Assembly (NCBI RefSeq): GCF_029846235.1
Contig: NZ_JARVWP010000027.1
Span: 1-64,000 of the forward strand
DNA from: Bradyrhizobium sp. CER78
Lineage (GTDB): Bacteria; Pseudomonadota; Alphaproteobacteria; Rhizobiales; Xanthobacteraceae
Length of the DNA stretch: 64,000 nt
Direction of reading: 5' to 3'
The notes under the pieces were generated by a model. That model had not been told where the DNA came from, ran no database searches, and was given only the letters and a program-made list of their open reading frames with translations. Below, one piece after another: positions 57,076 through 64,000 of this stretch; position 1 is the first letter of the stretch, and each line of letters begins with the position of its first letter. A program made the position numbers and the translations under genes.

Positions 57076-58230
57076 GTGCATCGAGGCCGTGTCGTATTCG
57101 GCGCCATGGACGAGGTCGTGTTCGGGCGGCCCGCCCGTGAGGCCATCGTCGAGCAACTGGACCGGTTGGGCGCACAGCGCGCCTTCCTGATGGTATCGGG
57201 CACGCTGAACCGCGAGACCGATGAGATCGAAAAGATCCGCGAGGCGCTCGGCGCCCGCTGCATCGGCACCTTCGACAAGATGCCGGCGCACACGCCGCGT
57301 GCCGCGGTCATCGCGGCGACGGAACAGGCGCGTGATGCGAAGGCCGATCTGATCGTCACCATCGGCGGCGGCTCGATCACCGATGGCGCCAAGGCGGTGC
57401 AGCTCTGCCTCGCCAACAATGTCACGACATCCGACGGCATCGACGCGATCCGCACCCGTGGCGGCGTCTCGCCCGAGATGAATCCGCCGGCCGTGCGTCA
57501 GATCAGCGTGCCGACCACGATCGCGGGCGGCGAGTTCTCGTCGATCGCTGGCGTCACCAACGAGGCCAAGCGGCAGAAGGAGATGCTGCGCCATCCCCTG
57601 GTGATGCCGCGCGCCACCATCCTCGATCCGGAGCTGTCGGTGCACACGCCGGACTGGCTGTTCCTGTCGACCGGCATCCGCGCGGTCGATCATTGCGTCG
57701 AGGGCATCTGCTCGCGCGAGGCGCATCCTTACGGCGACGCGCAGGCGATCAAGGGGCTCGAGATGCTGGCGACCGGCCTGCCGCGGGTGAAGGCAAACCC
57801 GAAGGATATTTCGGCGCGGATGGATTGCCAGATCGGCACCTGGCTCTCGACAGGCCCGCTCGCCTCGGGCGTGCCGATGGGCGCAAGCCACGGCATCGGC
57901 TACGTGCTCGGCGCCGAGTTCGACGTGCCGCACGGCTACACCTCATGCGTGATGCTGCCGGCGGTGATGCGTTGGAACAAGCGCGACAATGCCGACCGGC
58001 AGGCGCTGGTCGCGGCCGCGATGGGCCATCCGGGCGCGGACGCCGGCGACGTGCTCGACCGCCTCATCCGCGACCTCGGCATGCCGCGCAGCCTCAAGGA
58101 GGTGCAGGTCGGCGCCGAACATTTCGACCGCATCGCAGCGGGCGCGATGCGCACGCCCTGGGTGCCGCGCAATCCGCGCAAGATCGACGGTCCATCCCAG
58201 GTCCGCGAGATTCTGGTGATGGCCGCCTAG
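57076..58230 (+). CDS. iron-containing alcohol dehydrogenase, maleylacetate-reductase-like
   Basis: This 384-residue enzyme of the group III Fe-ADH fold starts (GTG 57076) HRGRVVFGAMDEVVFGRP. NAD(P)-binding motifs are ADLIVTIGGGSITDGAKAVQ and VPTTIAGGEFSSIAGVTNEA, and the metal-binding His region is RAVDHCVEGICSREAHPYGD and PMGASHGIGYVLGAEFDVPH with two further His. GTG 57076 follows an ideal gggagagg site; the TTG at 57061 is a weaker alternative. It probably reduces maleylacetate or a related alpha,beta-unsaturated ketoacid, a step in (halo)aromatic degradation. The acyl-CoA synthetase follows after 39 bp and could share the operon. Confidence 0.92.
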   Translation: MHRGRVVFGAMDEVVFGRPAREAIVEQLDRLGAQRAFLMVSGTLNRETDEIEKIREALGARCIGTFDKMPAHTPRAAVIAATEQARDAKADLIVTIGGGSITDGAKAVQLCLANNVTTSDGIDAIRTRGGVSPEMNPPAVRQISVPTTIAGGEFSSIAGVTNEAKRQKEMLRHPLVMPRATILDPELSVHTPDWLFLSTGIRAVDHCVEGICSREAHPYGDAQAIKGLEMLATGLPRVKANPKDISARMDCQIGTWLSTGPLASGVPMGASHGIGYVLGAEFDVPHGYTSCVMLPAVMRWNKRDNADRQALVAAAMGHPGADAGDVLDRLIRDLGMPRSLKEVQVGAEHFDRIAAGAMRTPWVPRNPRKIDGPSQVREILVMAA

Positions 58231-58269
58231 AACAAAATCGAGTCGCGAGTGAGGGGGAAATAAAGCTCA

Positions 58270-59820
58270 ATGTACACCGGCAAGCATGCTTACCTGCGCC
58301 CGCTGCAACCCGCCTTCATCATGGCCGGGACCGGCGAGATCGTTACCTATCGCGAGCTCGAGGCGCGCAACAACCGTCTCGCCCATCTGTTCCGCAACCG
58401 CGGCATGAAGCGGCTCGACCACTATTCGATCTTCATGGAGAACAACAACCGCTACCTCGAGGCTTGCGGCGCCGGCGAGCGCGCGGGGCTCTATTACACC
58501 TGCGTCAATTCCTACCTCACCGCGGGTGAGCTCGCCTACATCCTGACCAACAGCCAGTCGCGGATCCTGATCACCTCGAAGCTGAAGCTCGACATCGCGC
58601 GCGAGGCGCTGAAGGAGTGCCCGCAGGTCGAGCTTTGCATCGTGGTCGACGGCGATAGTGAAAGTGATCGCATCGTCGGGCTGAGAGAAGCCACCGCGGG
58701 TCTGCCGTCGACGCCGATCGCGGACGAATATGCCGGCACCGCGATGCTCTATTCGTCCGGCACGACCGGCCGGCCCAAGGGCATCGTGCGGCCGCTGCCC
58801 GAGCAGCCGCCGTCGCAGAACCTGCCGCTGTTCGATTTCCTGACCAAGCTCTGGCACTACCGCGAGGGCATGGTCTACCTCTCGCCGGCACCGCTCTATC
58901 ACTCGGCGCCGCAGGCCGCGGTCAATCTCACCATCCGGATGGGCGGCACCGTCGTCATCATGGAGAGCTTCGATCCCGAACGCTATCTCCAGCTGGTCGA
59001 GAAATGGGGCATCACCCACAGCCAGCTGGTGCCGACGATGTTCTCGCGCCTGCTGAAGCTGCCCGAGGAGGTGCGCACCCGCTACGATCTGTCGACGCTC
59101 GAGATCGCGATCCATGCCGCCGCGCCCTGCCCGGCGCTGGTCAAGGACGACATGATCAAATGGTGGGGCCCGATCATCCACGAATATTACGGCGCGACCG
59201 AGGGCCTCGGCTTCACCGCCTGCAACAGCGCGGAATGGCTGGCGCATCGCGGCACCGTCGGCAGAGTGCTGCTCGGCGATCTGCATATCCTCGACGAGAA
59301 CATGCAGCCCTGTCCGAAGGGAACGCCGGGCACCGTGTGGTTCAAGACCGCCACGCCATTCGAATATTACAACGATCCGGCCAAGACCAGCGAGGCGCGC
59401 TCGGCCGACGGCAGCATGAGCACGGTCGGCGACGTCGGCTATGTCGACGACGACAACTTCCTCTATCTCACCGATCGCGCCACCTTCATGATCATTTCCG
59501 GCGGCGTGAACATCTATCCGCAGGAATGCGAGAACCTGCTGATCACCCATCCCAAGGTCGCCGACGCCGCGGTGTTCGGCGTGCCCAATGTCGATCTCGG
59601 CGAGGAGGTGAAGGCGGTGGTGCAGCCGGCCGAGGGCATCGCGCCGGGGCCGGAGCTGGCCGAGGAGCTGATCGCCTTCTGCGCAAGCTCGCTGTCGCGT
59701 CAGAAGGTGCCGCGCTCGGTGGATTTCGAGGCCGAGCTGCCGCGGCTGCCGACCGGAAAACTCTACAAGCGCCTGCTGCGCGACCGCTATTGGGGCAACA
59801 AGACCTCGCGGATCGTCTGA
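58270..59820 (+). CDS. AMP-dependent acyl-CoA synthetase/ligase
   Basis: This 516-residue enzyme of the ANL superfamily has the adenylate-forming P-loop AMLYSSGTTGRPKGI (about residues 155-169), HSQLVPTMFSRLLKLPEEVR, the A5 motif IHEYYGATEGLGFTACNSAE, the A8 hinge GDVGYVDDDNFLYLTDRATF, and the A10 Lys region RLPTGKLYKRLLRDRYWG. It would activate a carboxylic acid (fatty or aromatic) to acyl-CoA in the cytoplasm with ATP. It follows the Fe-ADH gene by 39 bp and may act on the same degradation product. The substrate is unknown. Confidence 0.94.
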   Translation: MYTGKHAYLRPLQPAFIMAGTGEIVTYRELEARNNRLAHLFRNRGMKRLDHYSIFMENNNRYLEACGAGERAGLYYTCVNSYLTAGELAYILTNSQSRILITSKLKLDIAREALKECPQVELCIVVDGDSESDRIVGLREATAGLPSTPIADEYAGTAMLYSSGTTGRPKGIVRPLPEQPPSQNLPLFDFLTKLWHYREGMVYLSPAPLYHSAPQAAVNLTIRMGGTVVIMESFDPERYLQLVEKWGITHSQLVPTMFSRLLKLPEEVRTRYDLSTLEIAIHAAAPCPALVKDDMIKWWGPIIHEYYGATEGLGFTACNSAEWLAHRGTVGRVLLGDLHILDENMQPCPKGTPGTVWFKTATPFEYYNDPAKTSEARSADGSMSTVGDVGYVDDDNFLYLTDRATFMIISGGVNIYPQECENLLITHPKVADAAVFGVPNVDLGEEVKAVVQPAEGIAPGPELAEELIAFCASSLSRQKVPRSVDFEAELPRLPTGKLYKRLLRDRYWGNKTSRIV

Positions 59821-59941
59821 GCCAAGCGATGCGGCTCACGGCGCTGATCCGGCCGGGCTAGCTGCAGCGCAACGGACTCGCTCCTCGCGCGGATTTGGCG
59901 TTATGCTCTGCGATCGCAAGCCAGCTTCGCCGGAGGCCGCC

Positions 59942-60640
59942 ATGCCATCGCCCCAGCCGCGCGAGCCGAAGCCGGCAGAGGCCGGCAGGCTCGAATTCAC
60001 TGCCGCCGAGATCGGTGCGCTCGCCCATCTCTATCGTGGCGAGGTCTACCGCAGCACGGTCTGGCGCACCCGCCTCGACAGCTCGACCAACTGGGCCGTT
60101 GTCACCACCGGGATCGCACTGTCGGCGACCTACAGCAACGCGGAGGCCTCGCCTCTGCCGATGGTGCTGGTCGGCCTGCTGGTGACGGTCTTCCTGCTGT
60201 TCGAGGCGCGGCGCTACCGCTACTTCAACGTTTGGCGCGCCCGCGCCCGATTGCTCGAAACCGATTTCTACGCGCCGATGATCCGCGGCGAAGACCCATC
60301 ACCAAATGCGGCCTGGACCGAGCTGCTGGCCAACGACTATCGCCGCCCCAGCTATCACATCAGCTTTGCCCGTGCGGTCGGCCGGCGGTTGCGCCGCACC
60401 TACGGCTGGATCTTCGCGATCCAGGCCATCGCCTATTACGGCAAGCTGGCGATCCATCCGCTGCCGTTGACCACGTTGAGCGACATCTGGGACCGCGCCG
60501 CGATCGGGCCGATTCCCGGGGTCATCGTGGTGCTGGCCGGCGTCGCCTTCCATTCGAGCTGGGCGGTGTTCGCCCTCGTCACGCAGCGTATCGAGGTCGC
60601 CGATCGGCGCACGCGGCACAATCTGATCGCAATGGGGTAA
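59942..60640 (+). CDS. DUF2270 family membrane protein
   Basis: This 232-residue protein has the family signature GALAHLYRGEVYRSTVWRTR and LDSSTNWAVVTTGIALSATY, then helices around residues 70-105 and 150-205 (PLPMVLVGLLVTVFLLFEAR; YGWIFAIQAIAYYGKLAIHP; GPIPGVIVVLAGVAFHSSWA), and the basic end EVADRRTRHNLIAMG. The function is unknown. ATG 59942 was chosen over an upstream in-frame ATG at 59903, because the conserved region starts after a proline-rich lead. It sits between the synthetase and the dioxygenase in the same direction. Confidence 0.9.
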   Translation: MPSPQPREPKPAEAGRLEFTAAEIGALAHLYRGEVYRSTVWRTRLDSSTNWAVVTTGIALSATYSNAEASPLPMVLVGLLVTVFLLFEARRYRYFNVWRARARLLETDFYAPMIRGEDPSPNAAWTELLANDYRRPSYHISFARAVGRRLRRTYGWIFAIQAIAYYGKLAIHPLPLTTLSDIWDRAAIGPIPGVIVVLAGVAFHSSWAVFALVTQRIEVADRRTRHNLIAMG

Positions 60641-60719
60641 GGTGCTGCAGGTCGCGTTGCCGGTGGCGGGCTTTTCCCCTAACCTCGCTTCAACAAGAAA
60701 GATCAGGGAGGACCTGCCG

Positions 60720-61607
60720 ATGGAAGTGATCCCACTGCGCGAGGGATTCGGAGCCGAATTGCGCGGCGTCACGCTGTCAGATGTTGCCGCCAGCGATACC
60801 GCCTATGCGGCGGTGCGCGCGGCGTTCGAGGAACACTCGGTGCTGGTGTTCCGCGGCCAAGAGGTCACCGACGACATCCAGCTCGCGTTCTCGCGCCGCT
60901 TCGGGCCGCCCGAGACGACCAAGGTCGGCTCGATGGGCACCGGCTCGCATTTCGTGATCCTCTCGACCTTCGGGCCCGACGGCAAGGTGGTTCCGTCGGA
61001 CCATCGGCAGCAGTTGCGCGCCAAGGCCAACCAGCTCTGGCACACCGACTCCTCCTTCAAGCGCGTGCCTGCACTGACCTCGATCCTGTCGGCGCGCATC
61101 ATCCCCGAGCATGGCGGCGAGACCGAATTCGTCTCGATGCGGCTTGCCTTCGAGCGGCTCGACAAGGACACGGCGAAGCGGCTCGAGAACTCGTTCGCCT
61201 GGCACTCCTACGCGCATTCGCGCAGCAAGGTCGCCGCCGGCCTCGCAACGACGGAGGAAGTCGACGCATTGCCGCCGGTGTGCTGGCGCATGGTGTGGCG
61301 CAACCCCGTCAACGGCCGCGGCGCGCTGTATCTCGCCTCCCATGCCTATGGCGTCGAGGGTATGGATGCCGATACCGGCAAGGCGCTGATCGAACAGCTG
61401 ACCGACGCTGCGACCGCGCCCGGCGTCAGCTATCTGCATCAATGGAAGCAGGGCGACGTCGTGATGTGGGACAACCGAGCCACCATGCATCGCGGCCGCC
61501 CCTGGCCGGCGCACGAAGGCCGCCTGATGATCCGCACCACGATCTCGGCGACCGATGCGGATGGTGTCGCGAGCGTCAGCCCACCGACGTCGCAGGCGGC
61601 GGAGTAA
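60720..61607 (+). CDS. TauD/TfdA-family Fe(II)/2-oxoglutarate-dependent dioxygenase
   Basis: This 295-residue enzyme has the facial triad: His108 and Asp110 in LWHTDSSFKRVP, and His257 in TMHRGRPWPAHEGRLMIRTT with the 2-oxoglutarate-binding Arg about residue 268. Its N-terminus MEVIPLREGFGAELRGVTLS is typical of TauD/TfdA. It would hydroxylate and cleave a sulfonate, phenoxyacetate or similar substrate. The start at 60720 follows a cagggaggacctgccg site. With the acyl-CoA synthetase and Fe-ADH upstream and the peptide-type binding protein downstream, an organic-acid import and degradation theme is possible. Confidence 0.93.
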   Translation: MEVIPLREGFGAELRGVTLSDVAASDTAYAAVRAAFEEHSVLVFRGQEVTDDIQLAFSRRFGPPETTKVGSMGTGSHFVILSTFGPDGKVVPSDHRQQLRAKANQLWHTDSSFKRVPALTSILSARIIPEHGGETEFVSMRLAFERLDKDTAKRLENSFAWHSYAHSRSKVAAGLATTEEVDALPPVCWRMVWRNPVNGRGALYLASHAYGVEGMDADTGKALIEQLTDAATAPGVSYLHQWKQGDVVMWDNRATMHRGRPWPAHEGRLMIRTTISATDADGVASVSPPTSQAAE

Positions 61608-61955
61608 CGCGCGAATGTTCTCATCATACCGTCATCCTGAGGTGCGAGCGCAGCGAGCCTCAGGATGACGGAGAGAATTAGGATGCGCTGATCCATATCG
61701 GCGACAAACTGTCGCTGATTGCGAGATACTCCACGCCGCACACTTTGGCGAATTCAAGCGGAGATGCGCCACTGCATAGCAAAACAACCGGAGTTCCCCG
61801 CAATCGCAGCCATTATTCCCGGTCGGCGGATATTTTGATGCACTCGCGTCATCCGAATTGCCAATCCCCGCGCGACCCTCGCCGGTTGCCCGGCAGCCTC
61901 ACCGTGGTATCGTCGATGCCAATCGGCCATTGAGACCGACATGCGGGAGGGGACC
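61608..61955. other. 348-bp intergenic region with one short repeat
   Basis: The region holds a short cgtcatcctgaggtgcgag repeat near its left end, with lower-GC sequence after it. Frames such as 61745-61933 show no family signal or ribosome site. A promoter for the binding-protein gene is likely in the right half, but no convincing boxes were identified. Confidence 0.5.
61631..61670. repeat. short palindromic repeat, 'gtcatcctgaggtgcgagcg' form
   Basis: A 40-base minimal form of the gtcaccctgagg family has arms gtcatcctgaggt and gcctcaggatgac with the centre gcgagcgcagcga. Confidence 0.85.
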
Positions 61956-63551
61956 ATGCGGAGCGTGCAAGCGCTGGCCGTTGCGGTGTTGTCTGTGTTG
62001 ACCATCTGTGACGTATCACGCGCAGCCGAGCCGAAATCCGGCGGCGTCTTCAAAATCTATCATCGCGACAGTCCAGGCAGCGCCTCGATCCACGAGGGCG
62101 CGACCTATTCGCTGAACGTTCCGTTCATGCCGATCTTCAACAATCTCGTCATCTTCGACCAGCACATCGCCCAGAACAGCAGCAGCACGATCCGGCCCGA
62201 GCTTGCCGAAAGCTGGGCCTGGAGCGGCGACAACAAGACACTGACCTTCAAGCTGCGCACGGACGTAAAGTGGCATGACGGCAAGCCGTTCACCGCGGCC
62301 GACGTCAAATGCACCTTCGACATGCTGATGGGCAAATCGCAGCAGAAGTTCCGGCAGAACCCGCGCAAGTCCTGGTACGACCAGGTCGACGAGGTCACCA
62401 TCAACAGCGACTATGAGGCGTCGTTCAAGCTGAAGCGACCGCAGCCGGCGCTGTTGTCGCTGCTTGCCTCGGGTTATTCGCCGGTCTATCCGTGCCATGT
62501 GTCGCCGGCGGAGATGCGCACCAAGCCTGTTGGTACCGGCCCGTTCAAGTTCGTCGAGTTCAAGGCCAACGAATCGATCAAGCTCACCAAGAACCCTGAC
62601 TACTTCAAGAAGGGCCTGCCCTATCTCGACGGCATCGAGCTCACCATCATCCCGAACCGCTCGACGGCGATCCTCGGCTTCGTCTCGGGCAAGTTCGACA
62701 TGACGTTCCCGACCGAGGTCTCGATACCGCTGCTCAAGGACGTCCAGTCGCAGGACCCAACAGCGGTCTGTGTGGTGGAGCCGAACAACGTCTCCACCAA
62801 CATCATCGTCAATTCGACCGCCCCGCCGTTCGACAATCTCGACATCCGCCGCGCGCTGGCGCTGGCGCTCGATCGCAAGGCGTTCATCCAGATCATGTTC
62901 GAGGGCCAAGGCGACATCGGCGGCACCATGGAGCCCGCGCCCGCCGGCCTGTGGGCGATGCCGAAGGACATGCTGGAATCCATTCCCGGCTACGGCCCCG
63001 ACGTCGAGAAGAACCGCGAGGAAGCGCGCAAGCTGATGCAGAAGGCGGGCTATGGCCCGGACAAGCACCTGCAGATCAAGGTGTCGACCCGCAACATCGC
63101 GGTCTACCGCGATCCCGCGATCATCCTGATCGACCAGATCAAGAGCATCTATATCGACGCCGAGCTCGACGTCGTCGACACCGCGCAGTGGTTCCCGAAG
63201 ATCGCCCGCAAGGACTATTCGCTCGGCCTCAACCTGACCGGCAACGCCGTCGACGAGCCCGATCAGTCATTCTACGAGAACTATGCCTGCGGCTCCGAGC
63301 GCAACTACACTAATTACTGCAACAAGGACATCGAGAAGCTGTTCGACCAGCAATCCGAAGAGACCAACCCCGACAAGCGCAAGAAGCTGGTCTGGGAGAT
63401 CGACAAGAAGCTGCAGGAAGACGTCGCGCGGCCGATCATCTTCCATGCCCGAACCGGCACCTGCTGGAAGCCTTACGTGAAGAATGTCACGATCATGTCC
63501 AACAGCTCCTATAACGGCTATCGTTACGAAGACGTCTGGCTGGATAAATAG
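61956..63551 (+). CDS. ABC transporter substrate-binding protein, family 5 (peptide/opine/nickel type)
   Basis: This 531-residue periplasmic protein has a signal peptide (MRSVQALAVAVLSVLTICDV, cleavage near SRAAE) and the SBP_bac_5 pattern: FMPIFNNLVIFDQHIAQNSS, LAESWAWSGDNKTLTFKLRT, VKWHDGKPFTAADVKCTFDM, VGTGPFKFVEFKANESIKLT, NPDYFKKGLPYLDGIELTII and later DIRRALALALDRKAFIQIMF. ATG 61956 follows a cgggaggggacc site and gives the signal; an in-frame ATG at 61941 is less likely. The permease follows 227 bp later after a palindromic repeat. The substrate is unknown. Confidence 0.93.
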   Translation: MRSVQALAVAVLSVLTICDVSRAAEPKSGGVFKIYHRDSPGSASIHEGATYSLNVPFMPIFNNLVIFDQHIAQNSSSTIRPELAESWAWSGDNKTLTFKLRTDVKWHDGKPFTAADVKCTFDMLMGKSQQKFRQNPRKSWYDQVDEVTINSDYEASFKLKRPQPALLSLLASGYSPVYPCHVSPAEMRTKPVGTGPFKFVEFKANESIKLTKNPDYFKKGLPYLDGIELTIIPNRSTAILGFVSGKFDMTFPTEVSIPLLKDVQSQDPTAVCVVEPNNVSTNIIVNSTAPPFDNLDIRRALALALDRKAFIQIMFEGQGDIGGTMEPAPAGLWAMPKDMLESIPGYGPDVEKNREEARKLMQKAGYGPDKHLQIKVSTRNIAVYRDPAIILIDQIKSIYIDAELDVVDTAQWFPKIARKDYSLGLNLTGNAVDEPDQSFYENYACGSERNYTNYCNKDIEKLFDQQSEETNPDKRKKLVWEIDKKLQEDVARPIIFHARTGTCWKPYVKNVTIMSNSSYNGYRYEDVWLDK

Positions 63552-63587
63552 GCAGGTACAGATCGGATGAGAGCTGGGCTGCTCAAG

Positions 63588-63713
63588 ACTTCACCTCTCC
63601 CATCGGGAGAGGTCGCGGCGAAGGCGCGGGTGAGGGGTCACGCCCTAACGTGGGACCTGCGCCCCCTCACTCGGCGCTTCGCGCCGACCTCTCCCCGCCG
63701 GGAAGAGGTGAAG
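63588..63713. repeat. palindromic repeat inside an ABC-transporter operon
   Basis: The arms cttcacctctcccatcggga and ggaagaggtgaag, and inner gcggcgaaggcgcgggtgagg and ccccctcactcggcgcttcg, pair in a large stem. It lies between the binding-protein and permease genes and may uncouple their expression levels. Confidence 0.85.
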
Positions 63714-63778
63714 ACCTCGCCTATGCAAATTCTCATAAGCATCGTTCGGTAGCACACCGACGAAAGGAGAGAGCCAAG

Positions 63779-64000
63779 GTGTTTGCCTATATCGTGCGGC
63801 GGCTGTTCCTGATGCTCGTGACCCTGTTCGGGATCTCGGTCATCATCTTCGTGCTGCTGCGCGTCGTTCCCGGCAACATCGTCGACATCCTGTTCGATGC
63901 GGCGGGCTTCGTCGACCCCGCCGACAAGGCCAATCTCGAACGCGAGCTCGGCCTGAGCCAGCCGATCGTGATCCAGTATCTGCACTGGATCGGCGGCCTG
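63779..64000 (+). CDS. ABC transporter permease (DppB/OppB type), truncated by the window end
   Basis: The first 74 codons (GTG start, ggagagagccaag site) read FAYIVRRLFLMLVTLFGISV then IIFVLLRVVPGN and a long periplasmic loop with FDAAGFVDPADKANLERELG and LSQPIVIQYLHWIGGL. This is the N-terminus of a binding-protein-dependent permease of the DppB class: a first TM, then the conserved region before TM2. The rest lies beyond the window. It follows the family 5 binding protein in the same direction. Confidence 0.9.
   Translation, partial: MFAYIVRRLFLMLVTLFGISVIIFVLLRVVPGNIVDILFDAAGFVDPADKANLERELGLSQPIVIQYLHWIGGL

Noticed and set aside
1..64000. tRNA, rRNA, CRISPR or insertion-sequence genes
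   Set aside because: None of the characteristic stems, conserved cores or transposase motifs were seen by reading; small RNAs other than the riboswitch cannot be excluded without a covariance search.

Overview
The window looks like a chromosomal segment of a high-GC alphaproteobacterium of the Bradyrhizobium/Rhodopseudomonas type (Nitrobacteraceae). This is inferred from strongly GC-biased codon use, the sox/DsrE/persulfide-dioxygenase set, many acyl-CoA and transport genes, and dense palindromic intergenic repeats of the kind typical of these genomes. No tRNA, rRNA, CRISPR array, transposase or integrase was found.

Layout. 1-8.6 kb: two minus-strand acyl-CoA dehydrogenases (only one keeps the usual C-terminal catalytic Glu), a carboxymuconolactone-decarboxylase-like protein, a VOC protein, a methyltransferase/DUF2938 pair with a divergent MerR regulator, and two MFS transporters. 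8.9-10.8 kb: an orphan HicB-like antitoxin with a 34-bp palindromic operator, a hypothetical protein and a DUF938 protein. 11.2-18 kb: a thiosulfate-oxidation cluster soxX-Y-Z-A-(small protein)-B, two periplasmic DsrE-like proteins, and a persulfide dioxygenase-rhodanese fusion with an AT-rich BigR-like operator; soxCD is not in the window. 18.1-23.7 kb: a cobalamin-uptake locus, with btuF-btuD-btuC-like genes on the minus strand and a btuB-like receptor on the plus strand behind a cobalamin riboswitch. 23.7-34 kb: two small proteins, an ATP-grasp ligase, an MFS transporter, a CYTH-CHAD protein, a decayed ClC chloride-channel pseudogene, an N-acyl-D-amino-acid deacylase-like amidohydrolase and another MFS transporter. 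34.2-41 kb: an exported methyltransferase-like protein, a LolD-type ATPase / FtsX permease / AttH (CrtC-like) operon, a MAPEG protein and an orphan branched-chain-amino-acid-type binding protein. 41.3-45.8 kb: an RND efflux pump and its adaptor.

46.5-56.7 kb is the most unusual part. It holds a 2467-residue protein with two cadherin-like repeats, nine Ig-like repeats arranged as a duplicated three-repeat block, further VCBS-like domains, a parallel beta-helix and a metzincin HExGHxxGxxD site. After a strong hairpin come three tandem phage-tail-collar (microcystin-dependent-protein-like) genes, a GNAT acetyltransferase and a convergent DUF6916 protein. With no other phage genes nearby, this reads as a dedicated surface or secreted system. 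57-64 kb: a maleylacetate-reductase-like Fe-ADH, an acyl-CoA synthetase, DUF2270, a TauD-type dioxygenase and the start of a peptide/opine-type ABC transporter running off the window end.

At least seven families of palindromic repeats (about 18 copies) fill the intergenic gaps. One sits inside the sox operon, one is translated in frame at the N-terminus of the BtuF-like protein, and one family supplies the stop codons of two genes.
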